A stretch of 64,000 bases of DNA from Sphingobacterium sp. UGAL515B_05 (GCF_033097525.1 NZ_CP109907.1:5208001-5272000); one strand, 5' to 3'. Positions 34,963 to 43,572 are shown, counted from the first letter of the stretch. Made by a program: numbers and translations. The notes: generated by a model from the letters alone, not told the origin.

Positions 34963-35508
34963 ATGGATAATTTTAAAGTAATAGAACACGGTTATAGCTT
35001 AGACCTTAACCGTATTGTCGACGGCTGGGAGTTGTCACCATATAGTTGCCACGCGCCTTCAATGAACAAGGCGAAATCAAAAATTTTAAAAATGCTTAAT
35101 AGTGATTATCTAGATCTACAGCATAGTTATACACGCGAATATATAACATATTTGAACATCCCAGTCGAACGTGACAGGAATTTCGACCTAATCGAATTTG
35201 ACGGAAAAAGCGTCACAAGAACCCAAGCTAAGTATTTGCAAAGACAAAAGGATAGGAACGAATATCTTGACGGCGTTTTAGCGAATACGGAAGTAACTCA
35301 TTGTTATATTAAGAAACGAGGGCAATATTATGGCGACAATTATTGTGGTTATACTGACCGACAGGTATTGGCTGGAGTTTATCTTAAATCCGATGCTGTC
35401 AGAGAAGCGAAGCGCTGTGATGAATTGACAGTTAGACCAATAGAAGCCGATTCTCACAACGCGCTCATTAATCATTTTATTGAAAAAATTAAAAAGCATT
35501 TGATTTAA
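34963..35508 (+). CDS. Phage protein of unknown function
   Basis: 181 aa, starting MDNFKVIEHGYSLDLNRIVD, with a basic coiled segment RTQAKYLQRQKDRNEYLD. No membrane segment or known motif. It is the last gene before a terminator at 35542. Confidence 0.6.
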   Translation: MDNFKVIEHGYSLDLNRIVDGWELSPYSCHAPSMNKAKSKILKMLNSDYLDLQHSYTREYITYLNIPVERDRNFDLIEFDGKSVTRTQAKYLQRQKDRNEYLDGVLANTEVTHCYIKKRGQYYGDNYCGYTDRQVLAGVYLKSDAVREAKRCDELTVRPIEADSHNALINHFIEKIKKHLI

Positions 35509-35541
35509 CCGTATCGTAATGCTTAAAATTTGAATAATCTT

Positions 35542-35568
35542 AATGCAGCCTATTGGCTGCATTTTTTA
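35542..35568 (+). terminator. Terminator in the early region
   Basis: A perfect 9-bp stem AATGCAGCC/GGCTGCATT with loop TATT is followed by TTTTA. It ends the transcript that carries the SPFH gene. Confidence 0.85.
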
Positions 35569-35622
35569 TTTCCCGTATTTCCACTTCTTTCTAAAAACTA
35601 AATATATTAGCATTTTTGCAAG

Positions 35623-36144
35623 ATGGAAATATTGGAATTGTCGTACAAAGGAAAGGATCTGCAAATACCCTTCGAGGTCGATCCAGACAGCCAGGGGAAA
35701 AATATTCAAGATTATAAGCTATTCGGAAAGAATGGCCAAACGTATATTGTTCGTCAGGACTTTATGAAATGGAATCTGATCAAAGGGAAATTACCAATAG
35801 ACCTGTCCAATGCAATTATTGATCAACTCGTACTAAAATATGAGAAACACTTACTGGCGCTGTGTTACTATGGCGACGAGCGGCAGATCCTGTCTATTTC
35901 AAACCTTGAATTTATGGGCCATGATTATGCGTATCATCTTATGCTAAATAGAAGCGATCTAGGATATCTAACTTGGAGTGCTGCATACGGGTGGAAGATT
36001 GACACCCGGCTCAAATTTAAAGGCCAGTGGATCACAATGGCTGAACTGGATATAATTATTGACAGCATCGAAAAAGGTGAAATCCCCTGGCTTAAAAGGC
36101 TGCCACAGGCACAGGCCATAAACTCCCCTCTCACCCCCTCCTAA
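35623..36144 (+). CDS. Phage protein of unknown function
   Basis: 173 aa, starting MEILELSYKGKDLQIPFEVD, soluble, mixed alpha/beta. It sits alone between a terminator and the repeat-rich control region, so it is transcribed from its own promoter or by read-through. A role in replication or control is suggested only by this location. No family is recognised. Confidence 0.6.
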   Translation: MEILELSYKGKDLQIPFEVDPDSQGKNIQDYKLFGKNGQTYIVRQDFMKWNLIKGKLPIDLSNAIIDQLVLKYEKHLLALCYYGDERQILSISNLEFMGHDYAYHLMLNRSDLGYLTWSAAYGWKIDTRLKFKGQWITMAELDIIIDSIEKGEIPWLKRLPQAQAINSPLTPS

Positions 36145-36221
36145 GTACTGTAACCCTGTAACAGTGTAACTGTTTCAAAACCGCCCGCCCCTTCCAAGTC
36201 CCAGTCACATCTTCATCCCTC

Positions 36222-36256
36222 GATCAAGCGTCCGCGCTTCGCGGTTACGCTTGATC
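36222..36256. repeat. Long GC-rich hairpin in the control region
   Basis: Outer arms GATCAAGCGT (36222-36231) and ACGCTTGATC (36247-36256) enclose an inner stem CCGCG/CGCGG with loop CTT and a 2-base bulge. It is followed by C-rich DNA rather than a T-run, so it is not a standard terminator. Confidence 0.65.
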
Positions 36257-36825
36257 ATTACCCCCTGCGCCCCCCTTATCCATAAAAAGAGGAATTAAAC
36301 TGTAACCAGTCTTTAGAGTTACACTATTTAATTAAACACGATAATAAGGGGGCGACGGGGGAAAATTGTTTAAATGCGCGAAATAGCCGAAAATCTTCAA
36401 AAAAAATGAAGCACTAAAAGTATACTATTTACTTGTAACTTTGTAACTAACTTATAAAAATAGAATATAATAATATTAATTTATAAATAGTTAAGTTGGT
36501 TACAGTAAACTAAAACTTTAATGTAACAAAAGTTACATCGTTACAAAAGTTTTGTAACCGTCGTTCCGACCGATAAGGTACCTCCCTGCCACTGCCTAGC
36601 TGTTACAAAATGAAATACCCCCGGTTACAAAATGATTTTTCACACTGCCTTTTCCTATCGCACGATCAAGGCGGTTTATACAGCTGTTACAAAAACACAA
36701 AAGTTTCGTGCACTTTTTTAGAGAGCCAAAAGTTTTACCGGAATAAAAACAGGATCGGGATTTACCCAAAAGAAAATTTAAAAAAATTTCACACAGCGTT
36801 TAAGATTTTCAATCTTAATTTGTGT

Positions 36826-36833
36826 TATATTTG
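36826..36833 (+). promoter_or_regulatory. Candidate -7 promoter element
   Basis: TATATTTG matches TAnnTTTG and lies 22 bases before the ATG at 36856, which supports that start. The -33 element is weak. Confidence 0.4.
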
Positions 36834-36855
36834 TACAAACCAGCACATTAACTAT

Positions 36856-37410
36856 ATGTACGTAAAGTGTAACATTAAATCAGAACTTTTCCGAAATTAC
36901 CTCAACTTCCATTTTGCCAACGTCGACGGACGCTTTGAACTCTTCCGGTCAATCCCCCTGGCCCGGTTTATTATTTCCCACCTCAGATTTTCAGAAACAA
37001 AACCACCCTACGAAGACAGCGACCAAACGGTTGTTTTCAAATTGCCAAAAACTTCGCAGCTCCCCAGCATACAGAGCCAGTTTGCCTATTTCACTGCGCA
37101 GGATATGGTTCAGATCGAAGACCATATCAAAGAAGTTTACAATATTGATTTTCAGTCATACTATTACTGGTCGATCAATCATGGCCTACAGCAGAAACAG
37201 GCTATCCAAAATTTCATCATCACCCGTAAGCTGATCAACAAGCTGGGCGATATAGACACGCTCAAAAAGTTTGAGTACAGGCAGGAAAAGAAACGGCTGG
37301 AAACCCTGACAAGGAAATTTATCAATCAGGTCGTCTACCAAAACCGGATAATTCAGGAGTCTATCAACAAATACAATCACACACTAAACAGCAAACAGAA
37401 ACTACGATGA
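36856..37410 (+). CDS. Phage protein of unknown function, start of the late region
   Basis: 184 aa from ATG 36856 (MYVKCNIKSELFRNYLNFHF). A start at 36610 would give 266 aa, but the extra part is low-quality sequence read through repeat DNA. The C-terminus is strongly helical and basic (KKFEYRQEKKRLETLTRKFI). Its stop overlaps the next start as ATGA. Some residues suggest a nucleic-acid-binding coiled coil, but nothing is recognised. Confidence 0.6.
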   Translation: MYVKCNIKSELFRNYLNFHFANVDGRFELFRSIPLARFIISHLRFSETKPPYEDSDQTVVFKLPKTSQLPSIQSQFAYFTAQDMVQIEDHIKEVYNIDFQSYYYWSINHGLQQKQAIQNFIITRKLINKLGDIDTLKKFEYRQEKKRLETLTRKFINQVVYQNRIIQESINKYNHTLNSKQKLR

Positions 37411-37817
37411 ACCCAAACCTAACCCCGATCTACCGAATGAAATTCATACCGGCACACCTGGTAACAGATTATATGGAATATACCGACGGTACCGCCGAGA
37501 TCAAGACATTTGAATACCTACGCCCCATAAGCTTTGCCACAGGATCCCAATCTTTCCAGTCAACGTCAAAACCCAGCAAGGCAGGCCAGCTTTTCAGTAG
37601 CACGATATCAACAACTTTACGCGAGGCCATCGGCTACATTGGCCCCGTCATTGTGCTGATACAATTGTGTGACGGAAAAATTCTGGTCTTCGGAAACCCC
37701 GACATACCGATCTATTTTAACCATTCTCATACGGATCAGTCACGGGCTTTTCAGGTCGATTATGACAGTGACAAACCGCTTTTACAATTAAAGAATACTG
37801 ACTTATTTAACGATTAG
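37407..37817 (+). CDS. Phage late protein of unknown function
   Basis: 136 aa, beginning MNPNLTPIYRMKFIPAHLVTD. Beta-rich, no membrane segment. It overlaps the preceding gene by four bases. Position next to the head protease suggests a head-assembly role, not proven. Confidence 0.6.
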   Translation: MNPNLTPIYRMKFIPAHLVTDYMEYTDGTAEIKTFEYLRPISFATGSQSFQSTSKPSKAGQLFSSTISTTLREAIGYIGPVIVLIQLCDGKILVFGNPDIPIYFNHSHTDQSRAFQVDYDSDKPLLQLKNTDLFND

Positions 37818-37830
37818 GGGTTCCCAAAAC

Positions 37831-37838
37831 GTCCTTTA
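37831..37838 (+). promoter_or_regulatory. GTCCTTTA element, copy 1
   Basis: GTCCTTTA 55 bases before the head-protease ATG; a 10-bp inverted repeat lies between. Confidence 0.5.
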
Positions 37839-37860
37839 TCAGCCCCCCTCAAAGGGCAAC

Positions 37861-37893
37861 CTTTGCATAGATCACACCTCTACCTATGCAAAG
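37861..37893 (+). promoter_or_regulatory. Hairpin enclosing the protease start codon
   Basis: CTTTGCATAG (37861-37870) and CTATGCAAAG (37884-37893) are perfect 10-bp arms with a 13-base loop. The ATG of the protease (37886) lies inside the right arm, so folding of the mRNA would hide the start. Confidence 0.6.
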
Positions 37894-38800
37894 AAAACTA
37901 CACGCCAACTGGCGGGCACTGTACCAAGAAGAATTATTGCGGGGGCAATTCCTTATCCATTCCAACCTAGCCGCTGGAATTCCCTCGCAATTGCTTTCCC
38001 TGATCCAAGGGAAAGACCAGGAAACAACCAACGAGTCTGACCTTCATATCGACGTCCGTTCCTATGATTACGACGGGAACGAATACGAAGACTTTGGCGG
38101 ATCTGAATCAAAGCAGACCGTTGTTGCCGTTATCCCGATCAAAGGCACCATGTACAAATATGGCTCATGGCGTACCTATGGCGCCTTGGACATTGCCGAA
38201 ATCATTATCGAAGCGGCAGGCATGGAAAACGTGTCGGCCATTGTTTTGGATATCGACAGCGGCGGAGGATCCACGGCCGCAATCCCTCCCCTAAAAGATG
38301 CCATCCTATACGCTAAATCCCTGGGCAAAATAGTTGTTGCCCACGGCGACATGACCTGTTCTGCCGCTTACTGGATAGCATCCCTATGCAATTACATCTT
38401 TGTCAACAACAACCTGACCTCTACCTACGGATCAATCGGTGTTATGATCTCATTTGCCGATTACAAACCCTATTTCGAGCAGATGGGCGTGGTCTTCCAT
38501 GAGATCTACGCCGACGAATCCGACCAGAAAAACAAAGTTTTCATCGAAGCCGAACAGGGCAAATACGAGCTTATCAAAAAGGAAATGCTTTCGCCCCTGG
38601 CTGTAGCCTTTCAGGAAGAGATCAGGGCCAACCGTTCCGGAAAGCTCGTCGCAGCCACAGACGGGATCCTCTCCGGAAAAACATTCACCGGGGCCACTAT
38701 CGTGGAAATCGGGCTGGCAGATGAAGTGGGCAACCTGTCCATGGCCATCAAATACGCCGCTAACCAATCAATCGCACAAGACTTTACAAATAATTTTTAA
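37886..38800 (+). CDS. Phage head maturation protease, S49/SppA-like
   Basis: 304-aa serine protease that should process or clear scaffold during capsid assembly. The ClpP-like fold motifs are LDIDSGGGSTAAIPPL, then the catalytic serine S159 in HGDMTCSAAYWIAS, and STYGSIGVMISFADY. The C-terminal GKTFTGATIVEIGLADEVG is the S49 end block. It is immediately upstream of the capsid gene. The ATG is inside a hairpin, see 37861-37893. Confidence 0.87.
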   Translation: MQRKLHANWRALYQEELLRGQFLIHSNLAAGIPSQLLSLIQGKDQETTNESDLHIDVRSYDYDGNEYEDFGGSESKQTVVAVIPIKGTMYKYGSWRTYGALDIAEIIIEAAGMENVSAIVLDIDSGGGSTAAIPPLKDAILYAKSLGKIVVAHGDMTCSAAYWIASLCNYIFVNNNLTSTYGSIGVMISFADYKPYFEQMGVVFHEIYADESDQKNKVFIEAEQGKYELIKKEMLSPLAVAFQEEIRANRSGKLVAATDGILSGKTFTGATIVEIGLADEVGNLSMAIKYAANQSIAQDFTNNF

Positions 38801-38811
38801 CCAACCAACCT

Positions 38812-40344
38812 ATGAAGTTATCATTCAAACAGACCGTCTCCATGGTCATGGGATTTTTGAAAATCTCCGCTTTTACGGACAAAAAGCTGACCGCTGAGCA
38901 GGCTGAATCCCTAAAGGCCGCATTCGGCGAAAAGTTCGCCAGTAAATTCTCCACCGCCATCGCTGAACAGACAGACGATGAGCAGGCAAACGAAGATGCC
39001 CATGCTGAAGGATTGTACGAAGCAATCACAGCCCATTTTGCAGCAGCTACAGAATCAGCAACCTCTACCATTGCCGCACAGTTAGCCGAAGCAATCGCAC
39101 AGAACAATCTTAAAGATGGTCAGATCGCATTGTTGAAGGCTGAATCCGAAACTGATCCATTCCCAATTTCAGGTCAAGGTCAGGGATGGAAAGGAAAAGA
39201 AGGTGTCGCAAAGGTTCTATCTGTTGCCCGCAAGGTAGCGCACTATGCTACTGTATTCGCGTCCATTGCATTGGGTCAGGGTACCGTTGTAGCTGGTACA
39301 AAAACAATCGACGTAGACAATCTACGCACGGAATTTGGTACTTTTTTAAGCCAAAATCAGACAAACGTTGCCATTACGGCGCAGATCTTCAAAGGATTCT
39401 CTTCTGCATCCGAGTTCCGCACAGTACCTGCTGTCACCGAATATCAGGCGATCCAGTCACAGATCAATAGCGTTTCACAACAGTTCTCTGCCAAATGGAC
39501 ACCATCCGGGGAGACCAAGTTCACGCCATTAAAGATCCAAAATTACCGTCACAAGATCAACGTCGCGATCATTCCTGCCGATGTCTTGGATTCGTATATC
39601 TTCCATTTATACGACGAAGGCTTGGCACCGGATCAGATGCCGATTACCAAATACATCTGGCATTCCCTTGTCTTCCCTAAGCTATTGGAAGATATCGAAT
39701 ACCGGATGATCTTCAAAGGCAAGTATGTAGCCAATTCGACTACGTTACGCCCGGAAGATTCGATGAACGGTATCGAACAGATCCTTGTGGATGAAAAAGC
39801 AAGCGGTACCTCACGCATCAATTTCTTTGGTCAGGACATCGACTGGACGACAGCGACTGACAAGCAGGTTGTTGATTTTATCAATGCCTTTGCTGATGCT
39901 GTGGACGATGATCTGACGATCTCTAAAATCTACACGTCCAAGTTTGTCAAAAAGCGTTACCAACGCGCCTATGAAAACCTTTATGGTGCCAATAACAAAG
40001 TCGTAGGCGGCCTTAACCAGACGGCAGAGGTCGACTTCGTGAACATGAGCCTGCACGAGCTCAAAGGCATGGGCAATTCGCCGATCATTTTCGCTACCAC
40101 CCCCGGCAACATGGTCAAGCTGCGTCACAAGAACGAAGCCCCTAACGTCATCAACGACGTACAGAAAAACGGCTACGAAGTCCGCCTGTTCGGCGAGTAC
40201 TGGTTAGGCGTCGGATTCGAGATTGCCGAATTGGTATTTGCGTACGTTCCTGCCAACTACAATCCGCAGGTAGGACTTAAACCTTCCAAGCAGTTCCCTG
40301 ACGGCACACAGCCGGAAGATGACGAAGCATCTGACGGATTATAA
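38812..40344 (+). CDS. Major capsid protein with N-terminal scaffold-like region
   Basis: 510 aa. The first about 120 residues are charged, helical and Ala-rich (TAEQAESLKAAFGEKFASKF), like a scaffolding delta domain that the neighbouring protease could remove. The remainder resembles an HK97-type coat protein in length and in its late position (RHKINVAIIPADVLDSYIFH, FATTPGNMVKLRHKNE). The C-terminus is acidic and ends in ASDGL. Starts 12 bases after the protease. Assigned from position, size and domain layout; no direct homology search was possible. Confidence 0.75.
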   Translation: MKLSFKQTVSMVMGFLKISAFTDKKLTAEQAESLKAAFGEKFASKFSTAIAEQTDDEQANEDAHAEGLYEAITAHFAAATESATSTIAAQLAEAIAQNNLKDGQIALLKAESETDPFPISGQGQGWKGKEGVAKVLSVARKVAHYATVFASIALGQGTVVAGTKTIDVDNLRTEFGTFLSQNQTNVAITAQIFKGFSSASEFRTVPAVTEYQAIQSQINSVSQQFSAKWTPSGETKFTPLKIQNYRHKINVAIIPADVLDSYIFHLYDEGLAPDQMPITKYIWHSLVFPKLLEDIEYRMIFKGKYVANSTTLRPEDSMNGIEQILVDEKASGTSRINFFGQDIDWTTATDKQVVDFINAFADAVDDDLTISKIYTSKFVKKRYQRAYENLYGANNKVVGGLNQTAEVDFVNMSLHELKGMGNSPIIFATTPGNMVKLRHKNEAPNVINDVQKNGYEVRLFGEYWLGVGFEIAELVFAYVPANYNPQVGLKPSKQFPDGTQPEDDEASDGL

Positions 40345-40351
40345 ACCTCAT

Positions 40352-40373
40352 AGCTAGGCTTTCGGGCCTAGCT
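40352..40373 (+). repeat. Hairpin after the capsid gene
   Basis: AGCTAGGC/GCCTAGCT, an 8-bp perfect stem with loop TTTCGG. No T-run follows, so it may stabilise the capsid mRNA 3' end or attenuate transcription. Confidence 0.55.
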
Positions 40374-40423
40374 TATCTACCTAACCCAAATCAACAAGAA
40401 ACAAAACCTTAAAACCAATCAAG

Positions 40424-40975
40424 ATGGCATACAAACCAGTATCGATCGCAAAGGGCGCAGGATCGCCCGGGGCTCCCACGGCCAAGGATCCTAATATTAT
40501 CGCAATCAGAACCCGTGACATCCTTTCAATGCCTGCCCGTTCGGGTGTCAAAATCACCGAGAACATCACCCTCAAGCCGGGAGCACAGGCCATAGGCATC
40601 TATCTAACGCCGTCGACAATCTCCCGTAACGACAACAGTGAGGGCGATCCGGACAAAGAAGGATGGATCCAGAATGTTGCTGGCGCACATCCCGGGGACT
40701 CTATTGAGATCAACGAATTCGAGCAGGCCAACATCGGTGAAGACTTTGTCCTGATCACACGCGAATGCAGCGAGACCGCCAGCGTCAAGGTACACGGATC
40801 ACTATGCGCACCTATGAAACTTGTCGTAGAAGGACAAGACAACAACGAGGGTGTGGCGCATACCCTGACATGGAAATCCGCGTTGCGTACTTCTGAAAAA
40901 TCAGCATTCTACACAAGTACAATTCCAGCACTGGCACCTATTGCCGGGGATGGATCGTCTGATGATGGCTTATAG
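40424..40975 (+). CDS. Phage head decoration or tail-tube protein candidate
   Basis: 183 aa, beta-rich (KITENITLKPGAQAIGIYLTP and DSIEINEFEQANIGEDFVLI). It follows the capsid gene and is itself followed by a strong terminator, typical of a highly expressed structural protein. Its C-terminal SSDDGL echoes the ASDGL end of the capsid protein. Which virion part it forms is not determinable here. Confidence 0.55.
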   Translation: MAYKPVSIAKGAGSPGAPTAKDPNIIAIRTRDILSMPARSGVKITENITLKPGAQAIGIYLTPSTISRNDNSEGDPDKEGWIQNVAGAHPGDSIEINEFEQANIGEDFVLITRECSETASVKVHGSLCAPMKLVVEGQDNNEGVAHTLTWKSALRTSEKSAFYTSTIPALAPIAGDGSSDDGL

Positions 40976-41006
40976 AACCTACTAATCATTAATTAACCCA
41001 AACCGA

Positions 41007-41037
41007 AAGGGGCTCAAACCCGAGCCCCTTTTTCTTT
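41007..41037 (+). terminator. Terminator after the head genes
   Basis: A perfect 9-bp stem AAGGGGCTC/GAGCCCCTT with loop AAACCC, then TTTCTTT. Confidence 0.88.
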
Positions 41038-41045
41038 AAAACACC

Positions 41046-42188
41046 ATGTATACAATGGAAAATCTGACCGAAAAAGAAAAAGCAATATACGAAGCGATCA
41101 AAGCTGGTTTTTTAACCGTAGATACCATCACGGCAGCTACGGAAATGAAAAAAGCATCTGTGGCAACCTTGGTCAATTCGCTCGCAAAAAAAAGACTGAT
41201 CAATAAATCGGAAGGCGGCACGATATCGCTGACAGATCCTGGCAGCCAGCCGGAAGAAAAAGGGGAAACAAAACCCGCTGCCGATAAAAAAGAAAATCAG
41301 GAAAACGGCACACCAGCACCTCTTAAAGCCTTAACCACAGATGCTATTTTAATGGACTGGCCTCATGAGAAGGACAATTTGCCGCCGATGGATGAACGTT
41401 TGGATCCGGATAAACCTACATTGATCATTCCCTATTATAAGGGCGGAGCTGTATCGACCGAGCTTAAACTGGCTCTGCGCACCTGGGCGAAACATTTTGG
41501 CGATATCAACGTCGTGATTGTTGGTGACAGCGAAGACTGGTTTTCTGATCATGTTATCCATATCCAGCACAATGGCCACCAGGTGATCAGACAATGCAAT
41601 GGCTGCGCGGCTCCACAGACAGAACAGCATCCGCAGGCTGACAGCACGCACAAATTGTTTTCCGCTATTGCCCTGCTCGATATCAAAGGCCCTGTGATCC
41701 TTTCAAATGATGATATTTTCCTTTTGCGCGATGTGACATTGGATGATATCGCAAGTCCGAAGTATTTTGGAGACCTAAAGGATGCTGCAGAGAAAAAAAC
41801 TACCCGGTTTAACGAAGCCCAGCTAAATACCGCATGGATCTTAGAGCAGCTTGGAAATACGACCGTCCGTTACGGGACACACACACCTGTCTTACTCGAT
41901 GCTGAAAAAGTATTGGAGGTTATCGAAACCTACAACGCGACAGAGGTTGGCCTGCTATTCACCTCGCTCTATTTTAATACCCACACCCCGGAAGGCGAAC
42001 TGACCAAGATCACGGGCGGAACAGAAGACAAGATCCTCGCATCTATATACCGTCCAGACATCAGTCAGGACGTGCTGGATAAAGTCCGGGGCGAAAGGCT
42101 GTTCATGAACTGCAACGATAAAGGCTGGCCATCTGTCCGCAAGCTTCTGCGCTCTGATTTTTCTGAAAAATCAAAATACGAGATCTAA
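41046..42188 (+). CDS. Winged-helix plus Stealth-like (hexose-phosphate transferase-type) protein
   Basis: 380 aa in two parts. Residues about 4-60 resemble a winged helix (EKEKAIYEAIKAGFLTVDTI, then VATLVNSLAKKRLINK). A disordered, Glu/Lys/Pro-rich linker reaches about residue 100. The C-terminal part has LIIPYYKGGAVSTELKLALR, then VILSNDDIFLLRD with N221-D222-D223, like the conserved NDD block of Stealth capsular-polysaccharide phosphotransferases. If real, it could modify surface sugars or virion proteins. The assignment is from motif resemblance only. It overlaps the amidase start by one base (TAATG). Confidence 0.5.
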   Translation: MYTMENLTEKEKAIYEAIKAGFLTVDTITAATEMKKASVATLVNSLAKKRLINKSEGGTISLTDPGSQPEEKGETKPAADKKENQENGTPAPLKALTTDAILMDWPHEKDNLPPMDERLDPDKPTLIIPYYKGGAVSTELKLALRTWAKHFGDINVVIVGDSEDWFSDHVIHIQHNGHQVIRQCNGCAAPQTEQHPQADSTHKLFSAIALLDIKGPVILSNDDIFLLRDVTLDDIASPKYFGDLKDAAEKKTTRFNEAQLNTAWILEQLGNTTVRYGTHTPVLLDAEKVLEVIETYNATEVGLLFTSLYFNTHTPEGELTKITGGTEDKILASIYRPDISQDVLDKVRGERLFMNCNDKGWPSVRKLLRSDFSEKSKYEI

Positions 42189-42736
42189 TGAAAACAATTT
42201 TTATTACTGCCGGGCACCACAACAGGGACAGTGGCGCCGTTGGAAACGGATATCAGGAAAACATCCTGACCAAAGAACTGCGCGATCTGATCACCGCTAA
42301 ATTGCGCGAAATAGCCTGCCTGAAAATCTGGAATGACGATGATAACGACACCTTGTCGCAGGTCATCACCAAGATAAACAAAGTCGCTACTACAGACGAT
42401 TTCCTTTTGGAGATCCATTTTGATTTTGCGGAACGCATTTCAGCATCCGGCACGACTGCACTTGTCGCGGCTGGCGCACGTGAAAAGTCGAAGGATTTTG
42501 CAAGGCAGTTAGCTGGAGATGTCTCAGCTATTGTGGGCATCACAAACCGGGGCGTTAAGGACGAAACGGAATCTAACCGTGGAAGGCTCGGAATTCTACA
42601 TACAAAAGCATCGTCTTGTCTATTGGAGATCGCCTTTATTTCCAACCGTTCGGATATGGAAAAATATCAGCAGTACAAGGGATCCCTCGCACTGGCTATT
42701 GCAACCACGATACGTGATACCCTGCTAAAATACTGA
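42188..42736 (+). CDS. N-acetylmuramoyl-L-alanine amidase (phage endolysin)
   Basis: 182-aa zinc amidase of the Amidase_3 type that cleaves the bond between muramic acid and the stem peptide. The metal-site elements are ITAGHHNRDSGAVGN at the N-terminus, LLEIHFDFAE, and LLEIAFISN near the C-terminus with the catalytic Glu. No signal peptide or cell-wall-binding domain is present, so release would need a holin. No holin gene is clearly identifiable nearby. Confidence 0.85.
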   Translation: MKTIFITAGHHNRDSGAVGNGYQENILTKELRDLITAKLREIACLKIWNDDDNDTLSQVITKINKVATTDDFLLEIHFDFAERISASGTTALVAAGAREKSKDFARQLAGDVSAIVGITNRGVKDETESNRGRLGILHTKASSCLLEIAFISNRSDMEKYQQYKGSLALAIATTIRDTLLKY

Positions 42737-42739
42737 CCG

Positions 42740-43555
42740 ATGACACCATCGTTTTTAATTTACAACTGGCTGAACACTGGCTCCGATCCACAGATCGGGG
42801 TTCAGCTGTTCAATACGTATATCAATCCTGATCCTGTTGTTAAAAAGATATTCGACAAAGATCCGGCAGCACATCTGCATATCCTGAAAATTGCGCTTTC
42901 GGCTTTTATGGACAGACAGCTTGCAGGGCAGCCTGTAAACCTGATAATGGGTGATCATCAACAACTATCCGAGAAGCTGGAAAGTTTGCAGGCCGAAAAC
43001 GACGAACTGACCTATATCAATGAGGAACTGCAGGAACAGAATATTGAACTTGAAGATCAGGTAAACAGCAGTCAGGAAAACAGCAAAAAGAAAACGATCG
43101 GTCTGCGCGAGCAATTCCCGTTTCTCGCGGAAAGCGACTGTCCGAACGAACTGAAGATACTGGCGGCTGACAAGATTACGGCATATCATAAAGTGATCGA
43201 ATACTATAATGCGATCGATGAGTGTACCACGGATGATCAGCTAGTTTCTGCCGTGAGCAGCCTTGTGCATTGGTATAAGGTAAACCATAAGATCAAAAAG
43301 GAATTTATCCATTACAAAAACAATAAAACCTTACTTGGAAAGCATGAGATTTTTGTCGAGTACCGGAATCTTGAAGACCTGAAAAAGCTGTCTCCCCTAC
43401 AGCTGGCTGACCTGAAATCGCAGACCGAAAATAATATCAGGCACCTTGAAAAACAGATCAAAAAAAATGACCGCCCCGATCTGCTTATCCGACGGGAGGA
43501 AAAATTGCGCGGCTACCGGATGAAATTGGATGCGATCATTGCATTGCTGAAATAG
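42740..43555 (+). CDS. Coiled-coil phage protein
   Basis: 271 aa. A coiled coil covers about residues 73-113 (LSEKLESLQAENDELTYINEELQEQ). Other helices follow, with Lys-rich segments. No catalytic motif recognised. Sits between the endolysin and the terminase genes. Confidence 0.65.
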   Translation: MTPSFLIYNWLNTGSDPQIGVQLFNTYINPDPVVKKIFDKDPAAHLHILKIALSAFMDRQLAGQPVNLIMGDHQQLSEKLESLQAENDELTYINEELQEQNIELEDQVNSSQENSKKKTIGLREQFPFLAESDCPNELKILAADKITAYHKVIEYYNAIDECTTDDQLVSAVSSLVHWYKVNHKIKKEFIHYKNNKTLLGKHEIFVEYRNLEDLKKLSPLQLADLKSQTENNIRHLEKQIKKNDRPDLLIRREEKLRGYRMKLDAIIALLK

Positions 43556-43558
43556 CCC

Positions 43559-43572
43559 TACGGAATTCCGTA
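43559..43572. repeat. Perfect palindrome TACGGAATTCCGTA
   Basis: A 14-bp perfect dyad in the 51-base gap before the small gene at 43607, right after the preceding stop codon. It could be a regulator site. Confidence 0.4.

Larger units (their letters stand above)
36145..36855. other. Non-coding control region between early and late genes
   Basis: A frame opens at 36610, but its ATG lies inside a GTTACAAAATGA repeat, and the family-like protein sequence begins only at 36856. I read the 711 bases as non-coding. They hold the TGTAAC array, a strong hairpin at 36222-36256 and a candidate promoter at 36826. Confidence 0.6.
36149..36873. repeat. TGTAAC/GTTACAAAA repeat array
   Basis: Sixteen copies of TGTAAC or its complement GTTACA begin at 36149, 36157, 36165, 36301, 36318, 36434, 36442, 36499, 36522, 36532, 36540, 36553, 36602, 36624, 36686 and 36868. 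Five extend to GTTACAAAA. Five copies keep an exact 8-base phase (36149/36157/36165 and 36434/36442). GTTACAAAATGA repeats exactly at 36602 and 36624, 22 bases apart. Dyads occur at 36521-36538 and 36540-36558. Chance predicts less than one copy in this length. It is probably an iteron-like origin or a multi-site regulator region. Confidence 0.75.

Noticed and set aside
36610..36855. N-terminal extension of the gene at 36856 (ATG at 36610).
   Set aside because: The ATG lies inside a GTTACAAAATGA repeat, the translated part is low-quality, and a promoter-like element lies just before the ATG at 36856.
36149..36873. CRISPR array.
   Set aside because: Repeat units are 6-12 bases, in both orientations, with spacing far too short and irregular for repeat-spacer structure.
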